Source: an uncultured Veillonellaceae bacterium
GTDB taxonomy: Bacteria; Bacillota; Negativicutes; Veillonellales; Dialisteraceae
Direction of reading: 5' to 3'
Length of the DNA: 64,000 nt
Assembly (NCBI GenBank): GCA_958348245.1
Contig: CATVYJ010000003.1
Coordinates: 1-64,000 of the forward strand
The notes beneath the pieces are model-generated. The model made no database searches. It was not told the DNA's origin and saw only the letters and a program-made list of their open reading frames with translations. This document shows, piece by piece, positions 1 through 8,359 of the stretch (positions are counted from its first letter, which is position 1; each line of letters begins with the position of its first letter). A program made the position numbers and the translations under genes.

Positions 1-655
1 CCATGTGCGCCGGTGTAGACAGGTATTTTCCATACTGCACGATGTGTCCCGCGGCGGACGCCAGCCGTTCAAACGCGCCGTCCCGTCCGAAGTGTTCCAC
101 CAGCGCCATCAGGCAGTCTTCCGAATAGTCCGCCGCAATGAAGTCTGTCATAACAAGGCGCACGCTCTGCCGGTTGAATACTTCATCCCATGTGTAGAAA
201 AATGCCGGATGCGAGGCGGCAAAATCTATATTCACCGCAAAAACCGCCGGATTCATCCATACGCCGGTCCAGCTGCCGTCTTTGTCCTTGCAGGCATTCA
301 GCACGGTATCGGTCTCGGCGGACATATGCGGTTGGAGGACCCCTGCCTCCTTCAGCTGTTCCAGCGCGCGCCGGGAGGCCACGTAGACATCGGGCGTCTG
401 TCCGCGCTTTGCGGCAGCGGTCATCTGCGCACGGGTCATTTCCTGCACGGACAGGCGTACGCCCGCTTCACGGAAGAACGGCTCGTCAAACAGCTGGACC
501 GTGCCCTGCGGCAGATCCGTATACACCGTAAGAAATTCTGCCGGCTGCGCCGTTTCCTTCCGGAGCGCTTCCCGCTGCTCTGCATAACGGAACAGGCCAT
601 AGAATACCGCTGCAATGACGGCCAGAAATGCAAGCACCGCGCTTCCTCTGCGCAT
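1..655 (-). CDS. Extracellular solute-binding protein of an ABC transporter (3' part cut by window edge)
   Basis: An open frame starts at the ATG at 655 and runs off the left edge, giving about 218 residues. A Shine-Dalgarno sequence (GGGAGG) lies 6-7 bases before the ATG. The N-terminus is a short basic stretch then a hydrophobic helix (residues 5-21), which could be a signal peptide or membrane anchor. Residues 38-60 (LTVYTDLPQGTV) look like the first strand of a type 1 or Fe3+-type periplasmic binding protein. Later motifs GVWMNPAVFAVN and TWDEVF are also usual in family 1 solute-binding proteins. It follows the RodZ-like gene by 21 bases, so it may be the last gene of the rarA-ftsK operon. 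No permease or ATPase gene is visible, and the substrate is unknown. Confidence 0.7.
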   Translation of the reverse strand, partial: MRRGSAVLAFLAVIAAVFYGLFRYAEQREALRKETAQPAEFLTVYTDLPQGTVQLFDEPFFREAGVRLSVQEMTRAQMTAAAKRGQTPDVYVASRRALEQLKEAGVLQPHMSAETDTVLNACKDKDGSWTGVWMNPAVFAVNIDFAASHPAFFYTWDEVFNRQSVRLVMTDFIAADYSEDCLMALVEHFGRDGAFERLASAAGHIVQYGKYLSTPAHM

Positions 656-676
656 GACTTTCCTCCCTGTCTCTCC

Positions 677-1117
677 TTATAAATACAGCAGCCATATCCA
701 GAAAAAAGCCACTGCCAGCGCCCCCAGAAAGAGGATGGCCCACTCCAGCCGGGTAAAGGGACGTCTTCCGCCGCGGCGGCGCCCCCGGCCTGCCACGCGG
801 ACGTCCGCTGCCCCGGCACGCTTCTGCCCCATGATTTCTTCCGACGGCGCCGCCACGGATGCGCTGGACGCCGCGTTGATTTCCTCATTGAACAGCCGGG
901 TCAGTCGGAGCCCGTCAAGCCCTACCGCTTCGGCAAAATTCCGAATAAAACCCCGGGCATAGACCGGATCCCCCACGGCCTTGTAGTCGCCTGCTTCGAT
1001 AGCCTCCAGATAGGTGCGCCGGATGTAGGTCTTCCGGCATACCGCGTCCAGATCCATATGGAGCGCTTCCCGCTGCGCGCGGAGCAGAGAGCCCACCGTT
1101 TGTTTTTCCGTACTCAT
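677..1117 (-). CDS. Short RodZ-like membrane protein with N-terminal helix-turn-helix
   Basis: This is a 146-residue protein. Residues 5-75 match the HTH_25 / RodZ-type helix-turn-helix (LLRAQREALHMDLDAVCRKT, then RRTYLEAIEAGD and YARGFIRNFAEAVGLD). A basic linker (RGRRRGGRRP) leads into one membrane helix at the very C-terminus. Full RodZ carries a periplasmic domain after this helix; here the protein ends there. A GTG lies 6 bases upstream, but AAGGGG is correctly spaced for the ATG at 1117. It follows ftsK by 9 bases, so the two are probably cotranscribed. A cytoskeleton or division-linked role is inferred from family and context only. Confidence 0.75.
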   Translation of the reverse strand: MSTEKQTVGSLLRAQREALHMDLDAVCRKTYIRRTYLEAIEAGDYKAVGDPVYARGFIRNFAEAVGLDGLRLTRLFNEEINAASSASVAAPSEEIMGQKRAGAADVRVAGRGRRRGGRRPFTRLEWAILFLGALAVAFFWIWLLYL

Positions 1118-1126
1118 ATGCACCCC

Positions 1127-3457
1127 TTATGATGACTGATCAGAATCCGTGCGGAAAAAGCGTGCGTCCGCCTCTTCCCGCGTCATGAGAATTTCCCTCG
1201 GTTTCGCACCGTCTGCCGGTCCTACAATGCCCATGTGTTCCAGCGTATCCATAAGACGTCCCGCGCGGGTATAGCCAATGCGGAAACGCCGCTGCAACAT
1301 GGATACGGAGGCTTTTTTCGTATCCAGAATCCATTCCGCCGCTTCCTGCAGAAGCTCGTCCTCCTGCTCCACATCCTGCGATTTATCCTGTTTATCCGGC
1401 AGTTCCAGATTGATTTCCTCATACTGCACCGGCGCATGGGCGGTTTCCTTCTTGATATAGGAAGTCACCGCTTCCACTTCCTCATCGGATATGAAAGCGC
1501 CCTGCACCCGGATGGGATTGGGCGCGCCAATGGGATTGAAAAGCATATCCCCTTTCCCGATCAGTTTTTCCGCCCCGGCCATATCGAGAATGGTGCGGGA
1601 GTCCACTTGCGACGATACCGCAAAGGAAATCCGGCTGGGAATGTTCGCCTTGATGACTCCGGTGATGACGTCTACGGAAGGCCTCTGCGTCGCCAGCACG
1701 AGATGGATGCCCGCGGCGCGCGCTTTCTGCGCCAGTCGGCAGATGGCGTCTTCCACGCTGTCCGGCGCGGCCATCATGAGATCCGCCAGCTCATCGATAA
1801 TGATGACGATATAAGGCATATGCTGCTCCGGATTGGCTTTGTTGTAGCCGCCGATGTCGCGCACATGCGCGTAGGAAAACTGCTGATAGCGCTTTTCCAT
1901 CTCCTGTACGGCCCAGTGCAGCGCTCCCGCCGCTTTTTTCGCTTCGGTCACCACGGGAATACGCAGATGCGGAATGCCGTTATACACGGAGAGCTCCACC
2001 ACTTTCGGATCGATGAGGATCAGCTTGACTTCCTCGGGCTGTTCATGAAACAGAATGCTCATGATAAGAGTATTGATGCATACGCTCTTCCCGCTCCCCG
2101 TAGAACCGGCGATGAGAAGATGCGGCATTTTTGTCAGATCCGTGACGATGGGCTTTCCCGTGATGTCCTTTCCGAGCGCAACGGGTACCCCGCCTTTTTT
2201 ATTCCTGAAAACTGGGGCGTCAAGAACGTCCCGCAGCGCCACTTCCGCCGTTTTGGCGTTGGGCACCTCAATCCCCACGGCGGATTTGCCCGGAATGGGC
2301 GCTTCAATGCGGATGTGCGTCGCCGCCAGCTGCAGGGCGATGTCATCCTGCAGATTGGTAATGCGGCTTACCTTGACTCCCGGCGCCGGTTCCAGTTCAT
2401 ACCGCGTCACGGTGGGGCCCACGCTTACATCGGTAATACGCACGGCGACGCCGAAGCTTTTCAGCGTCGCTTCAAGAATCTGCACATTGTGCCGCGCCTC
2501 ATCCGTGACAGATCCGCTCGATGACTGGCCTTCATGAAGCAGAGTGAGCGGCGGAAAATGATAGGACGGCCCGGCCGCCGCTTCCCCGCCGTCCTTTTCT
2601 TCACCGGGAAGCGGTTCTTTCCGCGAGGGATCCACCGGCATGTCCTCCTCCGGTTCTTCTTCTATGTCTCCCTTGCCGACGTCGTCCTCATCAGTTCCCG
2701 GCTCAGAAGGCAGCGCCGGCTCCTCCGGCGGCACTTCCGGAATCGGCGGCCATTCTTCCGGCACCGCTTCCGGGACCACCGGTTCATCCGGCTTCTCTTT
2801 TTTCTGGAAAAGGAACCCTTTCGGAGGCTCTGTCTCTTCCGCTCCGGACGGCTCCGCTTCGAGGCGTTTCCGTTCTTCCCGGGCCGCTTTTCTGTCCCGG
2901 AGCGCCGCCTGCGCCTGCCGGACCCGGCTTTCTGTCCGCTCGCCAAGCGTCTGCACTCCAGACGTAAGGGACCAGTGCGTCATGAGAAGCGCCCCCGTCA
3001 ACGAGAGCGCGAAAAGCACGATCGACGTGCCGATACCGTTCCCGAAAAGGAGATGCAGCCCTTTGGCCAGCGCGCCTCCGATCAGTCCTCCGTAGGCAAA
3101 CACCGCCTCTACATCGAGTTCTTTTCCGGGCACGGCTTCAAAATGCTGGATCCAGCCGAGAAGCAGTATGTAAAGCCCGCTCCAGAGCATCCCCCGCTTC
3201 GTCACGGAAAACCCTGTGCCGCGGTAAATATACCGGCCTCCCACATACATGAGAAACAGGCTGGGGACAACCGCTGTCATACCGAATAAAAAATGGAGCA
3301 GATCCCGCAGGTATGTGCCGAAAATCCCCGTGTCCCGCCCATAGAGGCTGACACAGAGAAACACGCCGAACAGGAAAAAGATCACGCCGGTAATTTCATA
3401 AGTATGCCCGCCCGCGCTGCTTTTTCTTCTCCTGCGTCCGTTTTTTTTCGTTTTCAC
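1127..3457 (-). CDS. ftsK: DNA translocase FtsK/SpoIIIE
   Basis: This 776-residue motor protein moves chromosomal DNA at the division septum. The first ~165 residues hold about four membrane helices. A Pro/Glu-rich acidic linker follows (about 190-300). The ATPase core has Walker A GSTGSGKS near residue 451 and a Walker B that ends DELADLM. The C-terminal gamma winged helix contains SVSMLQRRFRIGYTRAGRLM, which in the family reads KOPS/SRS sites. The start is GTG at 3457, because AAGGAGG sits five bases before it. This start overlaps the rarA stop by four bases, which suggests translational coupling. An in-frame start at 3496 has no such site. Confidence 0.95.
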   Translation of the reverse strand: MKTKKNGRRRRKSSAGGHTYEITGVIFFLFGVFLCVSLYGRDTGIFGTYLRDLLHFLFGMTAVVPSLFLMYVGGRYIYRGTGFSVTKRGMLWSGLYILLLGWIQHFEAVPGKELDVEAVFAYGGLIGGALAKGLHLLFGNGIGTSIVLFALSLTGALLMTHWSLTSGVQTLGERTESRVRQAQAALRDRKAAREERKRLEAEPSGAEETEPPKGFLFQKKEKPDEPVVPEAVPEEWPPIPEVPPEEPALPSEPGTDEDDVGKGDIEEEPEEDMPVDPSRKEPLPGEEKDGGEAAAGPSYHFPPLTLLHEGQSSSGSVTDEARHNVQILEATLKSFGVAVRITDVSVGPTVTRYELEPAPGVKVSRITNLQDDIALQLAATHIRIEAPIPGKSAVGIEVPNAKTAEVALRDVLDAPVFRNKKGGVPVALGKDITGKPIVTDLTKMPHLLIAGSTGSGKSVCINTLIMSILFHEQPEEVKLILIDPKVVELSVYNGIPHLRIPVVTEAKKAAGALHWAVQEMEKRYQQFSYAHVRDIGGYNKANPEQHMPYIVIIIDELADLMMAAPDSVEDAICRLAQKARAAGIHLVLATQRPSVDVITGVIKANIPSRISFAVSSQVDSRTILDMAGAEKLIGKGDMLFNPIGAPNPIRVQGAFISDEEVEAVTSYIKKETAHAPVQYEEINLELPDKQDKSQDVEQEDELLQEAAEWILDTKKASVSMLQRRFRIGYTRAGRLMDTLEHMGIVGPADGAKPREILMTREEADARFFRTDSDQSS

Positions 3458-4776
3458 TGCGGCCCTCCTTCCGTACGGCCCCGCCGTTTTTTCCACTGCC
3501 GGCTGAGCTCCGTCTCTTTCCCGTTTTCCACCGGAGTATAGTAGACCGCGTCTTTCAACTCATCGGGCAGGTACTGCTGCTCCACCCAGCCGCCGTAATT
3601 GTGGGGATATTTGTAACCAATGCCCTGTCCCAGCTTCGCTGCCCCGCTGTAATGGGCATCTTTCAGATAAGCCGGGATGGACCAGCGGTTTCTGCGGCGC
3701 ACATCCGCCGAGGCCGCATCGATACCGTTGATGGCGCTGTTGCTCTTCGGTGCGAGACAGATATAGACCACAGCCTCGGCCAGCGGAATTCTTCCTTCGG
3801 GAAATCCCACCATTTCCGCCGCCTGCGCCGCGGCCACCGCCACCTGCAGGGCCTGCGGATCGGCCAGTCCCACATCCTCCGCCGCGCAGATCATGATGCG
3901 CCGTGAAATAAAGGACGGTTTTTCGCCCCCGGCAATCATGCGCGCCATATAATGAAGCGCTGCATCGGGATCGCTTCCCCGCATACTTTTAATAAATGCA
4001 GAAACAATATCATAATGATAATCGCCATTCTTATCATACAAGGAAAGGCGGTCCCCGGCAACCCGGCGCAGCGCTTCTTCCGTGAGTTCTCCGCCCATGG
4101 GCGCCATGGCTGCGGCCTGTTCCAGCAGATTCAGCGCCATACGCGCGTCCCCGCCGGCAAAGCCCGCGATTTCTTTCAACACCGCGTCGGACGCCCGATA
4201 CCCGTACTGCCCGAGTCCCTTTTCCCTGTCGGCGAGCGCCCGCCGGAGAATCCGCACCAGCGCCGTATCGTCCAGCGGGGCCAGACGGATCAGCCGCAGC
4301 CTTGAAAGGAGAGGCCCGTTGATTTCAAAATAGGGATTTTCCGTAGTCGCGCCGATCAGTACGAAGGTGCCATCCTCCACATAGGGCAGCAGCACGTCCT
4401 GCTGGCCTTTGTTGAAACGATGAATTTCATCGATAAAGACGATGGTGCGGCGGCCGTAATAATTCCGTTCTTCCTTTGCCTGAGCCACCACGTCCCGCAC
4501 GTCTTTAATGCCGCCGGCCGTCGCGTTCAGCTTAATGAACCGGCTCTTCGTCATCTGCGCCACTACGGAAGCAATGGTCGTCTTGCCGCATCCGGGCGGA
4601 CCGAAGAGCAGAAGCGACGGTAGCGTATCCCGCTCAATCATCTGATAGAGGAACGTCCCCTTCCCCACAGCCGCCTCCTGCCCGTAAATTTCCGAAAGAT
4701 CTGCCGGGCGCATCCGGTCCGCCAGTGGCGCGAAGCGGCTGCGCCCGTCCTGCGGCGTTTCAAATAAGGAATCCAT
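3454..4776 (-). CDS. rarA: Replication-associated recombination protein A (RarA/MgsA AAA+ ATPase)
   Basis: This 440-residue AAA+ ATPase is related to clamp-loader subunits and acts at stalled replication forks. Walker A GPPGCGKT is at about residues 59-66 and Walker B FIDEIHRFN at about 114-121. The sensor region GATTENPYF and the C-terminal MgsA tetramerisation part (KYPHNYGGWVEQQYLP) are present. The start at 4776 is fixed by AGGAGG seven bases upstream; the frame is open further upstream, but that stretch lies in the promoter. A promoter is visible at 4828-4856. It is the first gene of the rarA-ftsK operon. Confidence 0.95.
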   Translation of the reverse strand: MDSLFETPQDGRSRFAPLADRMRPADLSEIYGQEAAVGKGTFLYQMIERDTLPSLLLFGPPGCGKTTIASVVAQMTKSRFIKLNATAGGIKDVRDVVAQAKEERNYYGRRTIVFIDEIHRFNKGQQDVLLPYVEDGTFVLIGATTENPYFEINGPLLSRLRLIRLAPLDDTALVRILRRALADREKGLGQYGYRASDAVLKEIAGFAGGDARMALNLLEQAAAMAPMGGELTEEALRRVAGDRLSLYDKNGDYHYDIVSAFIKSMRGSDPDAALHYMARMIAGGEKPSFISRRIMICAAEDVGLADPQALQVAVAAAQAAEMVGFPEGRIPLAEAVVYICLAPKSNSAINGIDAASADVRRRNRWSIPAYLKDAHYSGAAKLGQGIGYKYPHNYGGWVEQQYLPDELKDAVYYTPVENGKETELSRQWKKRRGRTEGGPQ

Positions 4777-4827
4777 GCGGTCCTCCTTTCTTTCAGATCC
4801 GCTCGTCTCTGAATATATGTTCCCTAT

Positions 4828-4856
4828 ATTATACCTGTTTCTGTCCAGTCCCGCAA
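4828..4856 (-). promoter_or_regulatory. Sigma-70-type promoter of rarA
   Basis: On the minus strand the -35 is TTGCGG (4851-4856) and the -10 is TATAAT (4828-4833), separated by 17 bases. It lies about 50 bases before the rarA ATG. The -35 overlaps the T-tract of the upstream small-RNA terminator. Confidence 0.75.
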
Positions 4857-4889
4857 AAAAGAAGCCGCCCACAGTTTCCCGGAGCGGCT
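4855..4889 (-). terminator. Rho-independent terminator after the 6S-like RNA
   Basis: On the minus strand an 8-bp GC-rich stem (AGCCGCTC with GGGCGGCT) and a ~10-base loop are followed by TCTTTTTT. It ends the small-RNA transcript directly ahead of rarA. Confidence 0.75.
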
Positions 4890-4898
4890 GGTTTCTCA

Positions 4899-5074
4899 TC
4901 CCCACCATGTCGTAATTGCTTTATTTTGAGTCTGCATTTCTGCAGGTGGGTGTCCTTGTGAAAAGGTCTGTCAATCCTCGAAAGGCTTGGACGTCGCTTT
5001 TCAGCTTGAACTCCCTATGTAAAGGTGTTGGTTCAAAATAGGTAAGCTGTACGTGCACAGCAGGGCTTTCTTTT
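4899..5074 (-). ncRNA. ssrS: Candidate 6S RNA (ssrS/bsrA-like)
   Basis: This ~175-base non-coding stretch upstream of rarA has a promoter (5081-5109) and a terminator (4855-4889). Its ends pair over about ten base pairs including G-U pairs: CCCUGCUGU near 5058-5066 with AUGGUGGGG near 4900-4908. That gives the closed-rod shape and size of 6S RNA. Inside are UUUUGAACC and GAGUUCAAGCUG, similar to the central region of known 6S RNAs, and a small CUGCA-GAAA-UGCAG hairpin on the 3' side. From memory, the B. subtilis 6S gene bsrA also lies near rarA (yrvN). 6S RNA binds housekeeping RNA polymerase and tunes promoter use in stationary phase. Exact ends are estimates; a covariance search was not possible here. 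Confidence 0.6.
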
Positions 5075-5080
5075 GGCTAC

Positions 5081-5109
5081 AGTGTATCAGATATTCCGCC
5101 ATTTTACAA
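5081..5109 (-). promoter_or_regulatory. Promoter of the 6S-like RNA
   Basis: On the minus strand the -35 is TTGTAA (5104-5109), the spacer 17 bases, and the -10 TACACT (5081-5086). The predicted start near 5074 matches the 5' end of the closing stem. Confidence 0.6.
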
Positions 5110-5172
5110 GCTTGACCCATCCTTTACGCGCGTTCCGCCTCCGCGGGCCTGAAGCCGGCGTCTCTCTTTCCT

Positions 5173-6393
5173 TCAGTCTTCTCCGCAGATCAGATACACC
5201 AGCGTCTCCGCGCATTTCTCGAGCGAGGGGAGCGGCAGATATTCCAGACGTCCGTGAAAATTATGCCCGCCGGTAAACAGGTTCGGGCAGGGAAGGCCCC
5301 GCGCGGAAAGCTCCGCTCCGTCCGTACCGCCCCTCACGGCGATGATGCGCGGTTCTACGCCGGCACGCCGCATGGCTGCCTCCGCTTTTTCCACGACCGC
5401 ATAGGAAGGGCGGATATACTCGCCCATATTGCGGTAGGAATCGGCAAGGGCAAGCGTCACCGCATCCGCGCCGTACTTAGCATTCATCCATGCGGCGAGC
5501 GCGCGCAGCACGGACTTTTTCTTTTCCAGGCGCTCCGCATCGTGATCGCGGAGAATCATGGACACGCGGGCCGACTCCACCGCACCGTTCACGGCAGTGA
5601 CATGGTAAAAGCCTTCTCTTTCTTCCGTATATTCCGGCCGCTCCCCCGCGGGAAGCGCGCCAATCCACTCCGCCGCCAGCACCGCGGCATTTCTCATCTT
5701 GTGCTTTGCTTCGCCGGGATGAACGGAGATGCCGTGAAACTCCACTTCCGCGCTGCATGCGTTGAATGTCTCCCAGCTGAGCTCTCCCAGCCCGCCGCCA
5801 TCCACTGTATAGGCATAGGCAGCGTCAAACGTTTCCAGCGGGAAATGCGCCGTCCCCCGTCCGATCTCCTCATCGGGCGTAAAGGCCACGAGGATTTTTC
5901 CGTGCTTCTGTTCCGGATGGCGCAGCAGATACTCGCAGGCGGATACGATGGCGCAGATGCCCGCCTTGTCGTCCGCACCGAGAAGCGTTGTGCCATCCGA
6001 AGTCAGGATATCCTGTCCGACGTACCGGAGAAGCTCCGGAAATTCCTCCGGATCAATGGCGGCGTCCTCATTGAGCCTCAGTATGCCTCCGTCATATTTC
6101 CCGTGGCGCACCACGCGCACGTCCCGTCCGCATGCCTCTGGACTGGTATCCATATGCGCAATAAGCCCGAAGACCGGCGCGTCTTTCCCATTGGCAGGGA
6201 GCGCAGCCGTGACATACCCGTATGCGGAAAGCGAGACGTCCTCCATCCCGATATCCCGCAGCTCCTGCACAAGCTTCCGCGCGAGAGTCCATTCGCAGAC
6301 TGCGCTCGGCGATGCGGAAGAATGCTCGTCGGACGTAGTCTCGATTTCCGCATAGCTCCGGAACCGGCGGAGCAGTTTTTCCTGTTCAAACAT
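5173..6393 (-). CDS. pepT: Peptidase T (tripeptide aminopeptidase)
   Basis: This 406-residue M20-family zinc aminopeptidase releases the N-terminal residue of tripeptides in the cytoplasm. Metal and catalytic motifs are in place: HMDTS (about 80-84), GADDKAG (about 139-145), FTPDEEIGRG (about 171-180) and the C-terminal GHNFHGRLEYLP, whose histidine is the last ligand. The ATG at 6393 is chosen because AGGAGG lies seven bases upstream; residues read from further upstream do not belong to the family. It follows aspS after a strong hairpin, so it is probably a separate transcript or a read-through gene. Confidence 0.95.
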   Translation of the reverse strand: MFEQEKLLRRFRSYAEIETTSDEHSSASPSAVCEWTLARKLVQELRDIGMEDVSLSAYGYVTAALPANGKDAPVFGLIAHMDTSPEACGRDVRVVRHGKYDGGILRLNEDAAIDPEEFPELLRYVGQDILTSDGTTLLGADDKAGICAIVSACEYLLRHPEQKHGKILVAFTPDEEIGRGTAHFPLETFDAAYAYTVDGGGLGELSWETFNACSAEVEFHGISVHPGEAKHKMRNAAVLAAEWIGALPAGERPEYTEEREGFYHVTAVNGAVESARVSMILRDHDAERLEKKKSVLRALAAWMNAKYGADAVTLALADSYRNMGEYIRPSYAVVEKAEAAMRRAGVEPRIIAVRGGTDGAELSARGLPCPNLFTGGHNFHGRLEYLPLPSLEKCAETLVYLICGED

Positions 6394-6429
6394 GATGGCC
6401 TCCTGGCGATGCTGCCGGCATTTCCCCGC

Positions 6430-6466
6430 GAAAGATCCCCCATTACCGTGTAATGGAGGATCTTTC
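6430..6466 (-). terminator. 17-bp hairpin between aspS and pepT
   Basis: Two 17-base arms (6430-6446 and 6450-6466) pair around a 3-base loop, with one position that is a G-U pair in the minus-strand RNA. It starts 8 bases after the aspS stop. There is no clear U-tract (only CTTTC), so it may be an attenuating terminator or an mRNA 3'-end stabiliser. Confidence 0.55.
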
Positions 6467-6473
6467 ACTGCAA

Positions 6474-8276
6474 TCAGACCAGCAGATCTTTTTCTTTCTT
6501 GATATCGACTTTGATGTGCAGTTCTTTCAGCTGCTTCTCCGTGACGACGTTCGGCGCCTGGGTCATCTGATCGATGGCGCTCTGAGTCTTCGGGAAAGCG
6601 ATGACGTCGCGGATGGTCTTGCAGTGGAGCATGAGCATGACGAGACGGTCCAGCCCGAGCGCAATGCCCGCATGGGGCGGCGCGCCGTATTTAAACGCGT
6701 CCAGAAGGAAGCCGAATTTCTCCTGCGCTTCTTCCTGCGTGATGCCGATGGCCTGGAAGACTTTTTCCTGCAGTTCTTCCTGATAAATACGGAGGCTGCC
6801 GCCGCCCGCTTCGACGCCGTTCAGGACCATGTCGTATGCCTTGGCGTAAACTTTCTCCGGATTCGTCAGCAGATACTGCACATCTTCATCGCGGGGCGCG
6901 GTGAAAGGATGGTGTTCCGCCACATAGCGTTTTTCCTCTTCGCTGTATTCAAACATGGGGAAGTCCGTCACCCAGCGGAAGCAGAACGCGTTGGGATCAA
7001 TGAGATTCATGCGGCGGCCCATTTCGAGGCGGAGCTCGCCCAGCGCCTGCGCCACGACTTTCGGCTTGTCCGCAATGATGAGGATGAGGTCGCCCTCTTC
7101 CGCTTCACAGAATTTCCCGATCTCGCGGATCTTGTCTTCCCCGAGGAATTTCGTAATCTGGCATTTGAGGCCGCCGTCTTTCAGGAAGCCGATCCAGGCC
7201 ATGCCCTTCGCGCCGTAATGGCCGCAGTACTCGACGAGACCGTCCAGTTCGCGCCGCGGAATGTCCGCGTCGCCCTTGACGTTGATGGCCTTCACCACGC
7301 CGCCGTTGTCGAGCACGCTGCGGAACACGCGGAAGTCGCAGCCGCGGAGCAGATCGGAAATATCGTAGAAATGCATGTCAAAGCGCAGATCCGGCTTGTC
7401 GGAACCGTAAAGGTTCATGGCGTCGTCCCATTTGATGCGCTGGAACGGGATCGGAATATCCACATCGAGCACGTCTTTGAAGACTTTCTGCATCATGTGT
7501 TCCATCAGATCGAGGATATAATCCTGATCCACGAAGGACAGTTCCATATCGAGCTGCGTGAATTCCGGCTGGCGGTCCGCCCGGAGGTCTTCGTCGCGGA
7601 AGCACCGCGCCACCTGGAAGTAGCGTTCAAAGCCGGAGACCATGAGCAGCTGCTTGAAGAGCTGCGGGGACTGGGGCAGCGCATAAAATTTGCCCGGATT
7701 GACGCGGCTCGGCACGAGGTAGTCCCGCGCGCCTTCCGGCGTGGATTTGGTGAGCATGGGCGTCTCGATTTCCAGGAAGCCGTGGTCGTCCAGGAAGGAC
7801 CGCATGGCGTGGGTGATCTTGTGGCGCAGGATGAGATGCTTCTGCATTTCAGGACGGCGCAGATCGATGTAGCGGTAGCGCAGGCGCACGTTTTCATCCA
7901 CGTCGATGCCGTCTTCCACATAGAAGGGCGGCGTTTTGGCCTTGTTCAGAATGCGCAGTTCCTCTACTACGACTTCCACTTTGCCCGTCGCCATTTTGGG
8001 ATTGATCGTCTCTTCGCTTCTGTCGCGCACTTTGCCGCGTACAGCGAGTACAAATTCATTTCTGACCGATTCCGCCTTGTGGAAGGCTTCCAGACCGTAC
8101 TGGGGAGAAAGAACGAGCTGAACGATGCCCGACCGGTCGCGAAGGTCGATAAAAATCAGACCGCCGTGATCGCGTCTGCGCTGCACCCAGCCGGCCAGAG
8201 TGAGTTCTCTGCCCTGATCGCTTTCTCTGACGGTTCCGCATCCGCAGGACCGATGCATGCCTGCCATATTTTCCAT
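6474..8276 (-). CDS. aspS: Aspartyl-tRNA synthetase
   Basis: This 600-residue class IIb synthetase charges tRNA with aspartate. It shows an N-terminal OB-fold anticodon domain (about 1-110), motif 2 (GFERYFQVARCFRDEDLRAD), the bacterial GAD insertion in the middle, and motif 3 (GIALGLDRLVMLM) near residue 535. Its length is normal for bacteria. ATG 8276 is preferred over the GTG nine bases upstream because GAGGTG is spaced for the ATG. It is the last gene of the recJ-relA-hisS operon, 83 bases after hisS. Confidence 0.97.
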   Translation of the reverse strand: MENMAGMHRSCGCGTVRESDQGRELTLAGWVQRRRDHGGLIFIDLRDRSGIVQLVLSPQYGLEAFHKAESVRNEFVLAVRGKVRDRSEETINPKMATGKVEVVVEELRILNKAKTPPFYVEDGIDVDENVRLRYRYIDLRRPEMQKHLILRHKITHAMRSFLDDHGFLEIETPMLTKSTPEGARDYLVPSRVNPGKFYALPQSPQLFKQLLMVSGFERYFQVARCFRDEDLRADRQPEFTQLDMELSFVDQDYILDLMEHMMQKVFKDVLDVDIPIPFQRIKWDDAMNLYGSDKPDLRFDMHFYDISDLLRGCDFRVFRSVLDNGGVVKAINVKGDADIPRRELDGLVEYCGHYGAKGMAWIGFLKDGGLKCQITKFLGEDKIREIGKFCEAEEGDLILIIADKPKVVAQALGELRLEMGRRMNLIDPNAFCFRWVTDFPMFEYSEEEKRYVAEHHPFTAPRDEDVQYLLTNPEKVYAKAYDMVLNGVEAGGGSLRIYQEELQEKVFQAIGITQEEAQEKFGFLLDAFKYGAPPHAGIALGLDRLVMLMLHCKTIRDVIAFPKTQSAIDQMTQAPNVVTEKQLKELHIKVDIKKEKDLLV

Positions 8277-8359
8277 ACTTAGCACCTCTTCAATTCATGA
8301 TTTGCCGTCTTCCGGACAGCTTATGGATTCGCCGGATTCCCGGCGCATTTCACATTTTT

